A stretch of 61,400 nt of DNA from Chitinophagales bacterium (GTDB lineage Bacteria > Bacteroidota > Bacteroidia > Chitinophagales > JADIYW01): NCBI GenBank assembly GCA_020636545.1, contig JACJXS010000010.1, positions 222,501-283,900 of the forward strand, given 5' to 3'. Position 1 is the first letter of the stretch, and every line of letters begins with the position of its first letter. Below are positions 51,140 through 59,824 of the stretch, in pieces. Made by a program: the position numbers and the translations under genes. A model generated the notes under the pieces. The model did not search any database and was not told the origin of the DNA. It worked only from the letters and a program-made list of their open reading frames with translations.

Positions 51140-53563
51140 ATGGACATTTATAGTACAGGCTCTGATTTAATATTCGGAAAAATAGGACATCTCTTTATCA
51201 TTATTGCATTTATATCGGTTATAGTTTCTACTATTTCGTATTTTATAGCAACACAATACAGTAACAATAGCAATACTGCATCTTGGATTGGATTAGGACG
51301 AAAAGCTTTTATCGTTCATACGATTTCAGCCATCGGTATATTTTCTATTTTATTTATTTTATTATTTACCCATAGCTTTCAGTATAAATATATATGGCAA
51401 CATTCTTCTCAGGATTTGCCTGTATTTTATATTTTTTCTGCTATGTGGTCTGGTCAGGAAGGCAGCACAATGCTTTGGATTTTCTGGACTGCAATTGTTG
51501 GTTGTGTGCTAATTTTCAGAGCAAAGTCTTATGAAACAGGTGTTATGACCTTTGTTTCTCTTTCTCAAGTTATGCTCTGTGCAATGCTTTTAGGTATTTA
51601 TATTTTTGATTATAAATTAGGAAGTAGCCCATTTGCCTTATTAAAAGACACTATGGATATTCCAATTTTTAAGATGAATCCAAATTATATTCCTGGAGAT
51701 GGCACTGGCTTAAATCCTTCTTTGCAAAACTATTGGATGGTAATACATCCTCCAACTTTATTTTTAGGTTTTGCATTAACTACTGTGCCTGCTGCGTTTG
51801 CATTTGCTTCTTTATGGAAAAAAGAATATACTCAATTTGCTGAGGCTGTTTTGCCTTGGACATTAATTGCTTTAATGATATTAGGTGCTGGAATTTTGAT
51901 GGGTGGAGCTTGGGCTTATGAAGCATTGAATTTTGGTGGTTTTTGGGCTTGGGACCCAGTTGAAAACGCATCTTTAGTGCCTTGGTTAATATTAGCAGCA
52001 GCTTTACACACGGTCATCGTTTACAAACACACAGGACACTCATTAAGTATCACTTACGCATTTTTCCTAATGGCGTATTTATTAGTATTATATTCTTCAT
52101 TTATGACCAAAAGTGGTGTACTGGGTGATGCTTCAGTACATTCATTTACTGACTTAGGTATGAGTGGCTTGTTAATATCAACAATACTGGTCTTTTTAAT
52201 TCCGTCATTAGGTTTATATTTTTATAGAAGTTTCAAAAAACAAATCCCTTTCAAGGAAACCGAAGAGGCAACAAGTTCAAGAGAATTTTGGTTATTTATC
52301 GGTGCTTTATTATTTACGCTTTCTGCTATTCATATTACTGGATTAACTTCTTTTCCAGTATTTAATAAATTGCCATTTATCAAAAATAAATTAGCACCAC
52401 CTTCTGATATTAAATCGCATTATAATCATGTACAAATTTGGTTAGCAATGTTTGCAGCTTTTGGCACAGCAATGGTACAATTTTTAAAATTCACGAAAAC
52501 TAATTTAAAAGGATTTTTCAAAAATTTTATTTGGAGTTTAGCTGGTGGAATTATAGTTACTATCGGAATTGTAGCTTATTATAAAATCAATCGAATCGAT
52601 TATATTTTGATGTTGGTAGCTGGTTGGTTTACAATTTTTTCTAATATCAACTATATAAAAAATGTGATGAAAGGAAAAGTTAAAGTCAGTGGTGGTTATG
52701 TTTCACATATTGGGTTTGGCTTAATGATGGTGGGAATTGTTGTTTCTCAAGGCGAACAAGAAGTCGTTTCTATTAATAGATATGGTATCAATTATGGTTC
52801 AGGATTTACTGCCGATGAAAGTGCTGAAAATATTTTGCTGTATCAGCATGAACCACAAGTAATGGGCAAATATAAAGTAACTTATTTAGGAGATTCTATC
52901 CACGATAAAAACATCTATTTCAATGTACTTTATGAGCAAATGAATAAGAAAAATGAAATTGTAAAAAGATTTACTTTACATCCAAACATTTTACTAAATC
53001 AAAAAATGGGTAATAATCCAGTTCCTTCTACTAGAAAAACTTTAGAATCTGATTTATATACACATATAACTATGGCTCCTTTGAAAGAAGATGGTACTCC
53101 AGTAGATAGTATTGTTGAAGAAAAACATACTTTAGGAGTTGGCGATACGCTAATGCTTTCGAGAGCATTTGCAATTATAGAAGGCATTAATACACATGCT
53201 GAAGTAAAAGGAATTGAGAAAAAACCAAATGATGTGGCAGTTGGTGTAAAAATGCGATATGTTGATTTGGATACACAATACACCATAGAACCTGTTTATT
53301 TTATTAGAGATATGATGGCTACATCTATTGAGGCGGAAGCACATGACCATAAAACAAAAATTGCAGTAACTAGAATTATACCTGAAAGCAATAAATTTGA
53401 ATTTACTGTTGAAGAAACTTTACATAAATATATAATTATGAAAGCGATTAAGTTTCCATTTATCAATGTATTGTGGTTGGGTATTTTAGTGATGGTTTCT
53501 GGAATTTTTATTAGTATGCAAAAGCGACTAAGTGATAATAAAAGAAAATATGCAGCCGCTTAA
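51140..53563 (+). CDS. ccmF: Cytochrome c heme lyase subunit CcmF/CcsA-type
   Basis: An 807-residue integral membrane protein that ligates heme to apocytochrome c. The first 480 residues contain about twelve membrane segments. The WWD heme-handling motif GGFWAWDPVENASLVPWL is near residue 268, with a conserved His in VIHPPTLFLGFAL and WSGQEGSTMLWIFW before it. A periplasmic domain follows, and a final membrane segment (FINVLWLGILVMVSGIFI). It is coupled to ccmE and its end overlaps the next start by 14 bases. Other ccm genes are not in the window. Confidence 0.93.
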   Translation: MDIYSTGSDLIFGKIGHLFIIIAFISVIVSTISYFIATQYSNNSNTASWIGLGRKAFIVHTISAIGIFSILFILLFTHSFQYKYIWQHSSQDLPVFYIFSAMWSGQEGSTMLWIFWTAIVGCVLIFRAKSYETGVMTFVSLSQVMLCAMLLGIYIFDYKLGSSPFALLKDTMDIPIFKMNPNYIPGDGTGLNPSLQNYWMVIHPPTLFLGFALTTVPAAFAFASLWKKEYTQFAEAVLPWTLIALMILGAGILMGGAWAYEALNFGGFWAWDPVENASLVPWLILAAALHTVIVYKHTGHSLSITYAFFLMAYLLVLYSSFMTKSGVLGDASVHSFTDLGMSGLLISTILVFLIPSLGLYFYRSFKKQIPFKETEEATSSREFWLFIGALLFTLSAIHITGLTSFPVFNKLPFIKNKLAPPSDIKSHYNHVQIWLAMFAAFGTAMVQFLKFTKTNLKGFFKNFIWSLAGGIIVTIGIVAYYKINRIDYILMLVAGWFTIFSNINYIKNVMKGKVKVSGGYVSHIGFGLMMVGIVVSQGEQEVVSINRYGINYGSGFTADESAENILLYQHEPQVMGKYKVTYLGDSIHDKNIYFNVLYEQMNKKNEIVKRFTLHPNILLNQKMGNNPVPSTRKTLESDLYTHITMAPLKEDGTPVDSIVEEKHTLGVGDTLMLSRAFAIIEGINTHAEVKGIEKKPNDVAVGVKMRYVDLDTQYTIEPVYFIRDMMATSIEAEAHDHKTKIAVTRIIPESNKFEFTVEETLHKYIIMKAIKFPFINVLWLGILVMVSGIFISMQKRLSDNKRKYAAA

Positions 53564-54356
53564 AACTGCCACTTTTATTGGCAGTGGAAATGTTGCTACG
53601 CATTTGGCTCAAGCCTTATTTCACAAAGGAATAAAAATCAAACAAGTTTGTAGTCGATTGATGGAAAATGCTACTGTTTTAGCAACAAAAGTAAATGCAG
53701 AACCCATCGACCATATTGATAATCTTGATGAAACTGTAGATATTATTTTCTGTTGTACAAAAGATGAATTAATAGGTAAAATATCAAAAAGAATTGCCAG
53801 AAAAAAGAAAATTAAAAGCATCGTTCATACTTCAGGAACAGTTGGTTTAGAAGTATTTTCAGACTTTGAAAATAAATTTGAAGCTGTTGGTATTTTCTAT
53901 CCTCTTCAAACATTCTCAAAACTAAATGCTGTTGATTTTTCTGAAATTCCAATAGGCATTACCACTAAAAACAATTTCTTTGAAGCAGAATTAATTAATT
54001 TGGCATCTAAGATTACACAAAGAACTTTTGTAATCAATGACGAGGATAGGCAACATTTGCATTTGTCAGCGGTTTTAGTCAATAATTTTGTCAATCATTT
54101 GTTTGCAATTGCTCAACAATATTGCAAAGACCATCAATTAGATTTTAATTTACTCAAACCATTGATTCATCAAACGATAAATAAGATTGATGTTGTTCCT
54201 GCAATTGATGCACAAACTGGTCCAGCAAAGCGTAAGGATTTTAATATTATTGACAAACATTTATCGATGCTGGATAAAGATATTTTGACAAAAAACATCT
54301 ATCAATCGCTTACAGAAAGCATATTAAAAATGTACTATAAGAATATAAAATTGTAA
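53550..54356 (+). CDS. DUF2520 Rossmann-fold protein
   Basis: The ATG at 53550 is preferred over 53532 because it gives the compact N-terminus MQPLKTATFIGSGNVATHLA, where GSGNVA is the dinucleotide-binding turn. The 268-residue product resembles pyrroline-5-carboxylate reductase and the F420-dependent reductase fold, with the DUF2520 C-terminal helical domain (LSAVLVNNFVNHLFAIA, TGPAKRKDFNII). It is a putative NAD(P)-dependent oxidoreductase; the substrate is unknown. It overlaps the 3' end of ccmF by 14 bases, which may only reflect compact packing. Confidence 0.82.
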   Translation: MQPLKTATFIGSGNVATHLAQALFHKGIKIKQVCSRLMENATVLATKVNAEPIDHIDNLDETVDIIFCCTKDELIGKISKRIARKKKIKSIVHTSGTVGLEVFSDFENKFEAVGIFYPLQTFSKLNAVDFSEIPIGITTKNNFFEAELINLASKITQRTFVINDEDRQHLHLSAVLVNNFVNHLFAIAQQYCKDHQLDFNLLKPLIHQTINKIDVVPAIDAQTGPAKRKDFNIIDKHLSMLDKDILTKNIYQSLTESILKMYYKNIKL

Positions 54357-54376
54357 AAACATTTTTTAGAATAAAA

Positions 54377-54508
54377 TTATTCCACTTCAAATAGTTCTGC
54401 TGGATTAATTTTGAATTGCAACATTTTTGCAGTTTCTCTTCCATTATCTCCGCCTTTTCGCTGCATGGTAATTCTACCTATTTTGAAATTTCCTTGTTTA
54501 ATAATATA
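54377..54508 (-). pseudogene. 43-codon tail of a lost gene, possibly a type II restriction enzyme
   Basis: On the minus strand a frame between stops at 54509-54511 and 54377-54379 reads YIIKQGNFKIGRITMQRKGG, then DNGRETAKMLQFKINPAELF. The composition and the QRKGGD/LQFK pattern look like real coding, and the end resembles C-termini of some type II restriction endonucleases, from memory only. No upstream part is present; the small Cys-rich gene takes its place. I treat it as a remnant. Confidence 0.4.
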
Positions 54509-54527
54509 CTAAACTCAATAGTAATGA

Positions 54528-54734
54528 CTATTCTATTATCTTTGGGTGTAATTCTTCATGAGTATAAAAATCCTCAACTCTAAAATCATTACCACAATCT
54601 GAACAATGAAAGTAAATAACTGTCTTGCCTCCAAAATGGTCATCTTGTTGAACGACTATTTCTTCCCAAGCATCTTTTTCACAATTACATTCTTTGTACT
54701 TAAAGAGGTTATATTCTTTCTCTAATTTCTTCAA
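54528..54734 (-). CDS. Small Cys-rich protein, possible zinc ribbon
   Basis: A 68-residue product from a TTG at 54734, the only plausible start after an in-frame stop. It contains ECNC and, 30 residues later, FHCSDCGNDF, which together could bind one zinc ion. It overlaps the end of the preceding gene by 26 bases, so it belongs to the same operon. No family recognised. Confidence 0.5.
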   Translation of the reverse strand: MKKLEKEYNLFKYKECNCEKDAWEEIVVQQDDHFGGKTVIYFHCSDCGNDFRVEDFYTHEELHPKIIE

Positions 54735-55329
54735 TATATTCTGCTATACTTATTTTTTCAATATAATTTTTTGCCAATTTTTCACTTCCTAGTTCCGCTA
54801 ATTTCTCTTCAAAGAGATTAGCATTAAAGTCGATAAAATCATAAAATGTTTTTAAAGGAGGATTTTGTTTTTTTATTTTTAGGGTCTCACTTCCCCATGT
54901 ATATAAACATTCAATAATTTTTTCAGTATTATTTCCATGGACTTTAATATCAAACCCATTAATATCAGATAATGCTTTTTGATAATCATATCTATTTGCT
55001 TCTAAAATTAAAAATTGCTTATCACTAAATTATTTATCAACACAATTTCTCAAACCATAATCAATACCTAATTCAAAAGGCATATTCATTCTAGCATATT
55101 CATTAACTTTTTTAGCTTTTACTATAGATAAATCATGAATACTATATTTGCAATTTTTAATTATTTCAGTAATTTTTTCAAGTCTTACTTGACCTGAATC
55201 TGAGATTTCTAAGGATAAGCGTGGATTATAACCATTATATATCAAGAAAAATAATGTAGGCTTTAATAAATCATTTATAAAACTATCGTCAAATGGACAG
55301 TTAATAAATACAGAATTTTCATATTTCAT
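54709..55329 (-). pseudogene. Rossmann-like nucleotide-hydrolase-type protein interrupted by one TAA
   Basis: A single frame of 206 codons with one internal TAA at 55030-55032. The first 99 residues read ENSVFINCPFDDSFI, NPRLSLEISDSGQVRLEK, KYSIHDLS and MNMPFELGIDYG. The HDLS...FELG pattern resembles the substrate loop and catalytic Glu of the TIR / nucleoside 2-deoxyribosyltransferase superfamily. The second part (FSDKQFLILEANRYDYQKAL, then a helical end YIEEIRERI) fits the normal continuation of this Bacteroidota family, so the TAA is a lesion or is read through. Its ATG overlaps the DUF2188 stop (TAATG). Function unknown; an effector-like NAD- or nucleotide-consuming role is inference. Confidence 0.65.
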
Positions 55330-55559
55330 TAATTCTTATTCTTTGGTGCATTAGGATAATTTCCATAAGATCTTTTGTCTTGAATTGTACCGTTCTTTTT
55401 ATGAATGTACAATTCAGTTCTTTCTGTTATACTAATTTTACGAGCGTAATCAATCGCCATTTCTTTATTATCAAAGACTTTTGAAGCTCTTGATGAACCT
55501 GATTTTTTTACTGACCATCCTGATGAAGATGGCACAACATGATTTGTTCTTTTTGCCAT
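55329..55559 (-). CDS. DUF2188 domain protein
   Basis: A 76-residue basic protein matching DUF2188: HVVPSSSGWSVKKSGSSRAS, FDNKEMAIDYARKI, then ELYIHKKNGTIQDKRSYG. The fold is a small beta-alpha-beta unit without known activity, widespread in bacteria. It heads a three-gene operon with the Rossmann-like gene and the Cys-rich gene; the stop overlaps the next start. Confidence 0.85.
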   Translation of the reverse strand: MAKRTNHVVPSSSGWSVKKSGSSRASKVFDNKEMAIDYARKISITERTELYIHKKNGTIQDKRSYGNYPNAPKNKN

Positions 55560-55682
55560 TTCTTTTTTCTACTAAATTACTAAATTTAATTGTTCCACAC
55601 AATTTTTTTATAATTTTTACCATCCAGAAATATTCTCAAATCACAATACTACCCAATAACAAATTCTTTATAGTTTATATAA

Positions 55683-56015
55683 TTACTTTAGCACCAATGC
55701 CGCTCCTGAAAAAGAAATTCCACTCCAGCCATTTTGCATAAACTGTCTAATATTTTGATGGTCGGTACCTGAGGGTGTAGCTAAAACTGACTGATAATGT
55801 TCCACAAATAATTTTAACGTATCCGCCTCTGACAATTCATTTAACTTGCTAAAAGCAAATACTTTAGCACTCCCTTGATTTTGATCGGCAGCATTTTCTT
55901 GATTACCATTTTTGAATGCCGTTGGGGTGTGGCTATACTTTGAATCAATATAAGCAATTACATCTTTGAAATTTGCTGTACCAGCTTCTATTTGTTGAAT
56001 AATTTCTAATGTCAT
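55683..56015 (-). CDS. HopJ-family protein
   Basis: The 110-residue product belongs to the HopJ family, named after a Pseudomonas type III effector but common in free-living bacteria with no type III system. Marks: the IEAGTANFKDVIAYID start, a Y.HTPTAF.NG segment, and HQNIRQFMQNGWSGISFSG near the end. Its role outside plant pathogens is unknown. It precedes the DUF2188 operon by 123 bases on the same strand but is probably separate. Confidence 0.88.
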   Translation of the reverse strand: MTLEIIQQIEAGTANFKDVIAYIDSKYSHTPTAFKNGNQENAADQNQGSAKVFAFSKLNELSEADTLKLFVEHYQSVLATPSGTDHQNIRQFMQNGWSGISFSGAALVLK

Positions 56016-56040
56016 GAAATTTATTTTTGTAATAATTAAT

Positions 56041-57225
56041 TTAATTTTTTGGATAAATAATATAGTACTTCACAACTGGATTAGAAATTTTATCTAAATT
56101 CCATTGCTCCGAAATACTAGCTACATCAATGGTTTTGCCACTTTTCATTTGTATAAAAATATTATCTTTTTCAGTATTGTACATATTATTAGATGTACTT
56201 CCACGAAAGACTAAGTAGTCCATTTCTTCTGCACTGTATTTAAGTTTTAATCTTTCATAAATAATATTTATACGTTGCACATCCGCAAATTCGATATGAA
56301 ATAATTGTCTATACAACAATGCATCTATAAGTTTTTGTAAAATAGGGTCTTTCTTTTTAGAAAGGTGTTTTAAAGCAAAAACAATATCCGTATCATCTAA
56401 TTGGCAGAAATCTGACAGCCATTCTATTGACGCTTGTTTGTCAAATTTATTTTCAATAAAAAGATTGAGCGGTGTATCAAAGTCTAATTTTATGCCAAAA
56501 TTTCTAATATAATTAAAGATGCTTTTTAAAAGTATTTCAGCACACAAAACCGTTTTGTGTAAATATACCTGCCAGTACATCAGCCTCCGAGCAACTAAAA
56601 ATTTTTCGATAGAATAAATACCTTTTTCCTCAACCACAATATTATCCTGCTCAACATTCAACATATTGATAATTCTATCATAGCCAATCACACCTTCACT
56701 TACACCAGTATAAAAAGAATCACGATTCAAATAATCCATTCTATCCATATCCAACTGACCACTAACCAATTGATGTAAGAATTTTTTAGGGTGTTTATCT
56801 TCAAATATTTGAATTGCTTTTGTGATTGAATCTCCAAATTCTTTTTCCAATTCCAACATCAATAATTTAGAGATTACTTCATGATCAACACCATCAACCA
56901 ACGTATGTTCCAAGGCATGAGAATAAGGCCCATGGCCTAAATCGTGCATCAAAATAGCTAAAACAGTGGCCTCTATCTCTTCTGTATCAATTTGAATATC
57001 TTTTTTTTTCAAAGTATCTAATGCTCTAGTCATCAAATGCATTGCTCCTAATGAATGATGAAATCTGGTATGTGTTGCTCCAGGATAAACTAAACTACTG
57101 AAACCTAATTGTTGAATACGTCTTAGTCGTTGAAAAATAGGGTGTTGAATTACATCAAAAGCTGTATCAAAAGGAATACTGATAAATCCATAAACAGGGT
57201 CATTAAAAATCTTTCTCTTATTCAT
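56041..57225 (-). CDS. HD-domain phosphohydrolase (YwfO/SAMHD1-like)
   Basis: The ATG at 57225 is chosen because the -7 box TAATTTTA lies five bases before it and falls inside the longer frame from 57243. The 394-residue product has the HD metal site: HTRFHHSLGAMHLM, LMHDLGHGPYSHALEH, and QLDMDRMDYLNRDSFYTGV further on. The family hydrolyses deoxynucleoside triphosphates or related phosphates. Substrate here is not known. It is divergent from porX. Confidence 0.9.
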   Translation of the reverse strand: MNKRKIFNDPVYGFISIPFDTAFDVIQHPIFQRLRRIQQLGFSSLVYPGATHTRFHHSLGAMHLMTRALDTLKKKDIQIDTEEIEATVLAILMHDLGHGPYSHALEHTLVDGVDHEVISKLLMLELEKEFGDSITKAIQIFEDKHPKKFLHQLVSGQLDMDRMDYLNRDSFYTGVSEGVIGYDRIINMLNVEQDNIVVEEKGIYSIEKFLVARRLMYWQVYLHKTVLCAEILLKSIFNYIRNFGIKLDFDTPLNLFIENKFDKQASIEWLSDFCQLDDTDIVFALKHLSKKKDPILQKLIDALLYRQLFHIEFADVQRINIIYERLKLKYSAEEMDYLVFRGSTSNNMYNTEKDNIFIQMKSGKTIDVASISEQWNLDKISNPVVKYYIIYPKN

Positions 57226-57230
57226 CTTTG

Positions 57231-57238
57231 TAAAATTA
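57231..57238 (-). promoter_or_regulatory. -7 box of the HD hydrolase gene, leaderless spacing
   Basis: TAATTTTA (one mismatch) ends five bases before ATG 57225. Confidence 0.4.
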
Positions 57239-57332
57239 ATCATACAAATTCACATTTTTTAGTAACTTGATATTCCTAACTAATTTTAATTGTATTAACT
57301 TTCAAAATAATTTTAAACCATAAAAACGACAA

Positions 57333-58883
57333 ATGGATACGAAGATACTTTGGGCAGATGATGAAATCGATTTATTAAAACCTCAAATTTTATTTTTAGA
57401 ACAAAAAGGCTACAAAATAAGTGCTGTGAGCAATGGCTATGATGCGATTGACAAATGCAATGAGGAAGATTTTGATTTGGTATTTTTAGATGAAAATATG
57501 CCTGGCATAAGTGGTTTAGAAACCTTATCCAAGATAAAATTCTTGCATAATGATTTACCTGTTGTGATGATTACCAAAAGCGAAGAGGAAAATATTATGG
57601 AAGAGGCAATCGGTTCTCAAATTGCAGATTACTTAATCAAACCAGTTCGACCGAATCAAGTTTTATTGTCAATTAAAAAAATTATAGACAATAAGCGTTT
57701 GGTTTCTGAAAAAACTTCGGTAAGTTATCGACAACAATTTCAGCAAATTATGATGGAATTAAACGATGATTTAGATGCTGAAGCATGGGCTGAATTATAT
57801 AAAAAATTAATTTATTGGGATTTAGAATTAGACAAATCGTCAAATACCGATATGTTAGATGTTTTTGAAATGCAAAAAGTAGAAGCCAATAAGGAATTTT
57901 ACAAATACATACAAAAAAACTATACAAAATGGTTACAAAAGCCTGATGCTGGAACACCAGCACAATCTCATACTTTAATAAAGAAAAAAGTTCTTCCTAT
58001 ACTAGATAACGACGTTCCAACTTTTTTTATCTTGATTGATAATTTACGTTATGATCATTATAAAATGCTTGAACCCATTTTAAAAGAACGCTTCAAAAAA
58101 GTAAGTGAAGATTTTTTCTATAGCATATTACCAACGACTACACAATATAGTCGCAATGCTATATTTTCTGGCTTAATGCCTTCAGAAATCAACAAAAAAT
58201 ATCCAGATAAATGGTTTTTTGATGATGAGAATGAAGGAAAAAATTTACATGAAGCTTTCTTTTTGGAAGAACAATTGAAACGCAATGGCTTAAACATCAA
58301 AAGCTCTTATACCAAGATTACCAATCATAAAGACGGCAAAGAATTAGAAGATAATATTTTGAATATGATGCACAATCAATTCAATGCCATTGTCTATAAC
58401 TTCGTAGATATGTTATCGCATGTGCGTACAGAAATGGAAGTTTTAAAAGAAATTGCAAACGATGAAGCGGCTTATCGTTCTTTGACATTGTCTTGGTTTG
58501 AACATTCGCCTTTGTTGAGTGCATTGGAAAAATTGCAAGGCAAAAAAGCAAGAATCGTTATCACTTCCGATCACGGTACAACACGTGTAAAAACACCATC
58601 AAAAGTTGTTGGCGATAAAAATACCACAACAAACTTGAGATACAAAACTGGAAAAAACCTAAACTTTAATCCAAAAGAAGTTTTTGAGGTTAAAAATCCA
58701 GATGAAGCATTTTTGCCTAAATCCAATGTTAGTTCTTCCTATATTTTTGCTAAGGAAGACTATTATTTCTGTTATCCAAATAACTATAATTATTTTGTCA
58801 ATTTCTTTAGAAACACCTTTCAACACGGTGGCATTTCCTTAGAAGAAGTTATTGTACCAGTGGCTATTTTTGAAACAAAATAA
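57333..58883 (+). CDS. porX: T9SS response regulator PorX (receiver plus PglZ domain)
   Basis: PorX controls type IX secretion with the histidine kinase PorY. The 516-residue product has a receiver domain (1-120) with acidic D10/E11, phosphorylation site D53 (LVFLDENMPG), a Thr in VVMITKSEEE and Lys in DYLIKPVRP. From about residue 150 a PglZ/alkaline-phosphatase-type domain follows: LIDNLRYDHYKMLEP, LPTTTQYSRNAIFSGL with the nucleophilic Thr, and ITSDHGTTRVKTPSK with metal ligands, ending in FQHGGISLEEVIVP. In Porphyromonas this domain is a zinc phosphodiesterase acting on oligonucleotides. All key residues are present. Confidence 0.96.
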   Translation: MDTKILWADDEIDLLKPQILFLEQKGYKISAVSNGYDAIDKCNEEDFDLVFLDENMPGISGLETLSKIKFLHNDLPVVMITKSEEENIMEEAIGSQIADYLIKPVRPNQVLLSIKKIIDNKRLVSEKTSVSYRQQFQQIMMELNDDLDAEAWAELYKKLIYWDLELDKSSNTDMLDVFEMQKVEANKEFYKYIQKNYTKWLQKPDAGTPAQSHTLIKKKVLPILDNDVPTFFILIDNLRYDHYKMLEPILKERFKKVSEDFFYSILPTTTQYSRNAIFSGLMPSEINKKYPDKWFFDDENEGKNLHEAFFLEEQLKRNGLNIKSSYTKITNHKDGKELEDNILNMMHNQFNAIVYNFVDMLSHVRTEMEVLKEIANDEAAYRSLTLSWFEHSPLLSALEKLQGKKARIVITSDHGTTRVKTPSKVVGDKNTTTNLRYKTGKNLNFNPKEVFEVKNPDEAFLPKSNVSSSYIFAKEDYYFCYPNNYNYFVNFFRNTFQHGGISLEEVIVPVAIFETK

Positions 58884-58898
58884 ATTATTATTAGGCTG

Positions 58899-59735
58899 TT
58901 ACTTTCTAAGAAAATCTATTGTTTTTTGAACTAATATTTTAGAATGTCCTGGCAGTTCATCAGCTATCCAAGGATGCTTGCCACCAAACGTATGGTCTGC
59001 ATGCTCAATAATTTCTAGAGATGAATTAGGGTTCTGATGATGTAAATATTCAGAATATTTTTGTGGCACACCAATATCGCCAGAGCCATGAATAAATAGT
59101 ATTGGTTTTTCTGTTTCTGAAACTGCTTTTTCAACATCTAATTTCTCCTGATTGAACAAATAGTTTTCATACATCTGATAATAAAATGGCATATCTTGTT
59201 TAGTTCTGCTATTTGGAATATAGGCAACTCCATCAGCAGCCCACTTTTTTATATCCATATAATCGAAAAAATATTTAAGATTTTGGACAGTTGCCCAAGT
59301 AACGATTTTCTTAATACTTGGATTTCGATGTCCAGCCAATAAAACTAAACCTCCACCTCGACTATGTCCAATAATATGCAATTGATTTTTATCGCCAAAA
59401 TAATGATGAATATTGGTTTCAATAAATTGAATTACCATATCAATATCATCAGATTCTATAGAGAAATTATTATTAGCAAATGCTTCCAAATCTATAAAAT
59501 CTTCTAAATGCTCAGGTGTTGTTCCATTGTGTGATGTATTCAACTTTACAAATACAAAACCATTTTCAACAAAAGTTTTGGCAATCAAATTAAAGTGTCC
59601 CCAATCTTTAAACCCTTTAAAACCATGCATAAATAAAACAATAGGTTTTATATTATTATCTGATTCCTGATATTGAATATCTAAAGTAATTGGTTTGTCT
59701 TTTGAGCCTGGAATAATTAAATCTATCTTTTTCAT
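58899..59735 (-). CDS. Alpha/beta hydrolase, dienelactone-hydrolase/acyl-esterase type
   Basis: A 278-residue cytoplasmic hydrolase. It shows LFMHGFKGFKDWG at the oxyanion position, the elbow IGHSRGGGLV near residue 128, an Asp in FIHGSGDIGVP and the final His in EHADHTFGG, which complete a Ser-Asp-His triad. The layout is typical of Bacteroidota esterase/lipase proteins of the BAAT or S9-like group. Substrate unknown. It converges with porX, 16 bases apart. Confidence 0.85.
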   Translation of the reverse strand: MKKIDLIIPGSKDKPITLDIQYQESDNNIKPIVLFMHGFKGFKDWGHFNLIAKTFVENGFVFVKLNTSHNGTTPEHLEDFIDLEAFANNNFSIESDDIDMVIQFIETNIHHYFGDKNQLHIIGHSRGGGLVLLAGHRNPSIKKIVTWATVQNLKYFFDYMDIKKWAADGVAYIPNSRTKQDMPFYYQMYENYLFNQEKLDVEKAVSETEKPILFIHGSGDIGVPQKYSEYLHHQNPNSSLEIIEHADHTFGGKHPWIADELPGHSKILVQKTIDFLRK

Positions 59736-59824
59736 AAAAAAGCGTTCTTCTCAATGATACGAAAAAAGTTGCTAAAATTGAAATTTACACTAAACTATTG
59801 TACTTTTACCAATCAACAAAACAA

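Noticed and set aside
55683..56015. HopJ as evidence of a type III secretion system
   Set aside because: The family is widespread in bacteria without type III secretion, and no secretion genes of that type are present here.
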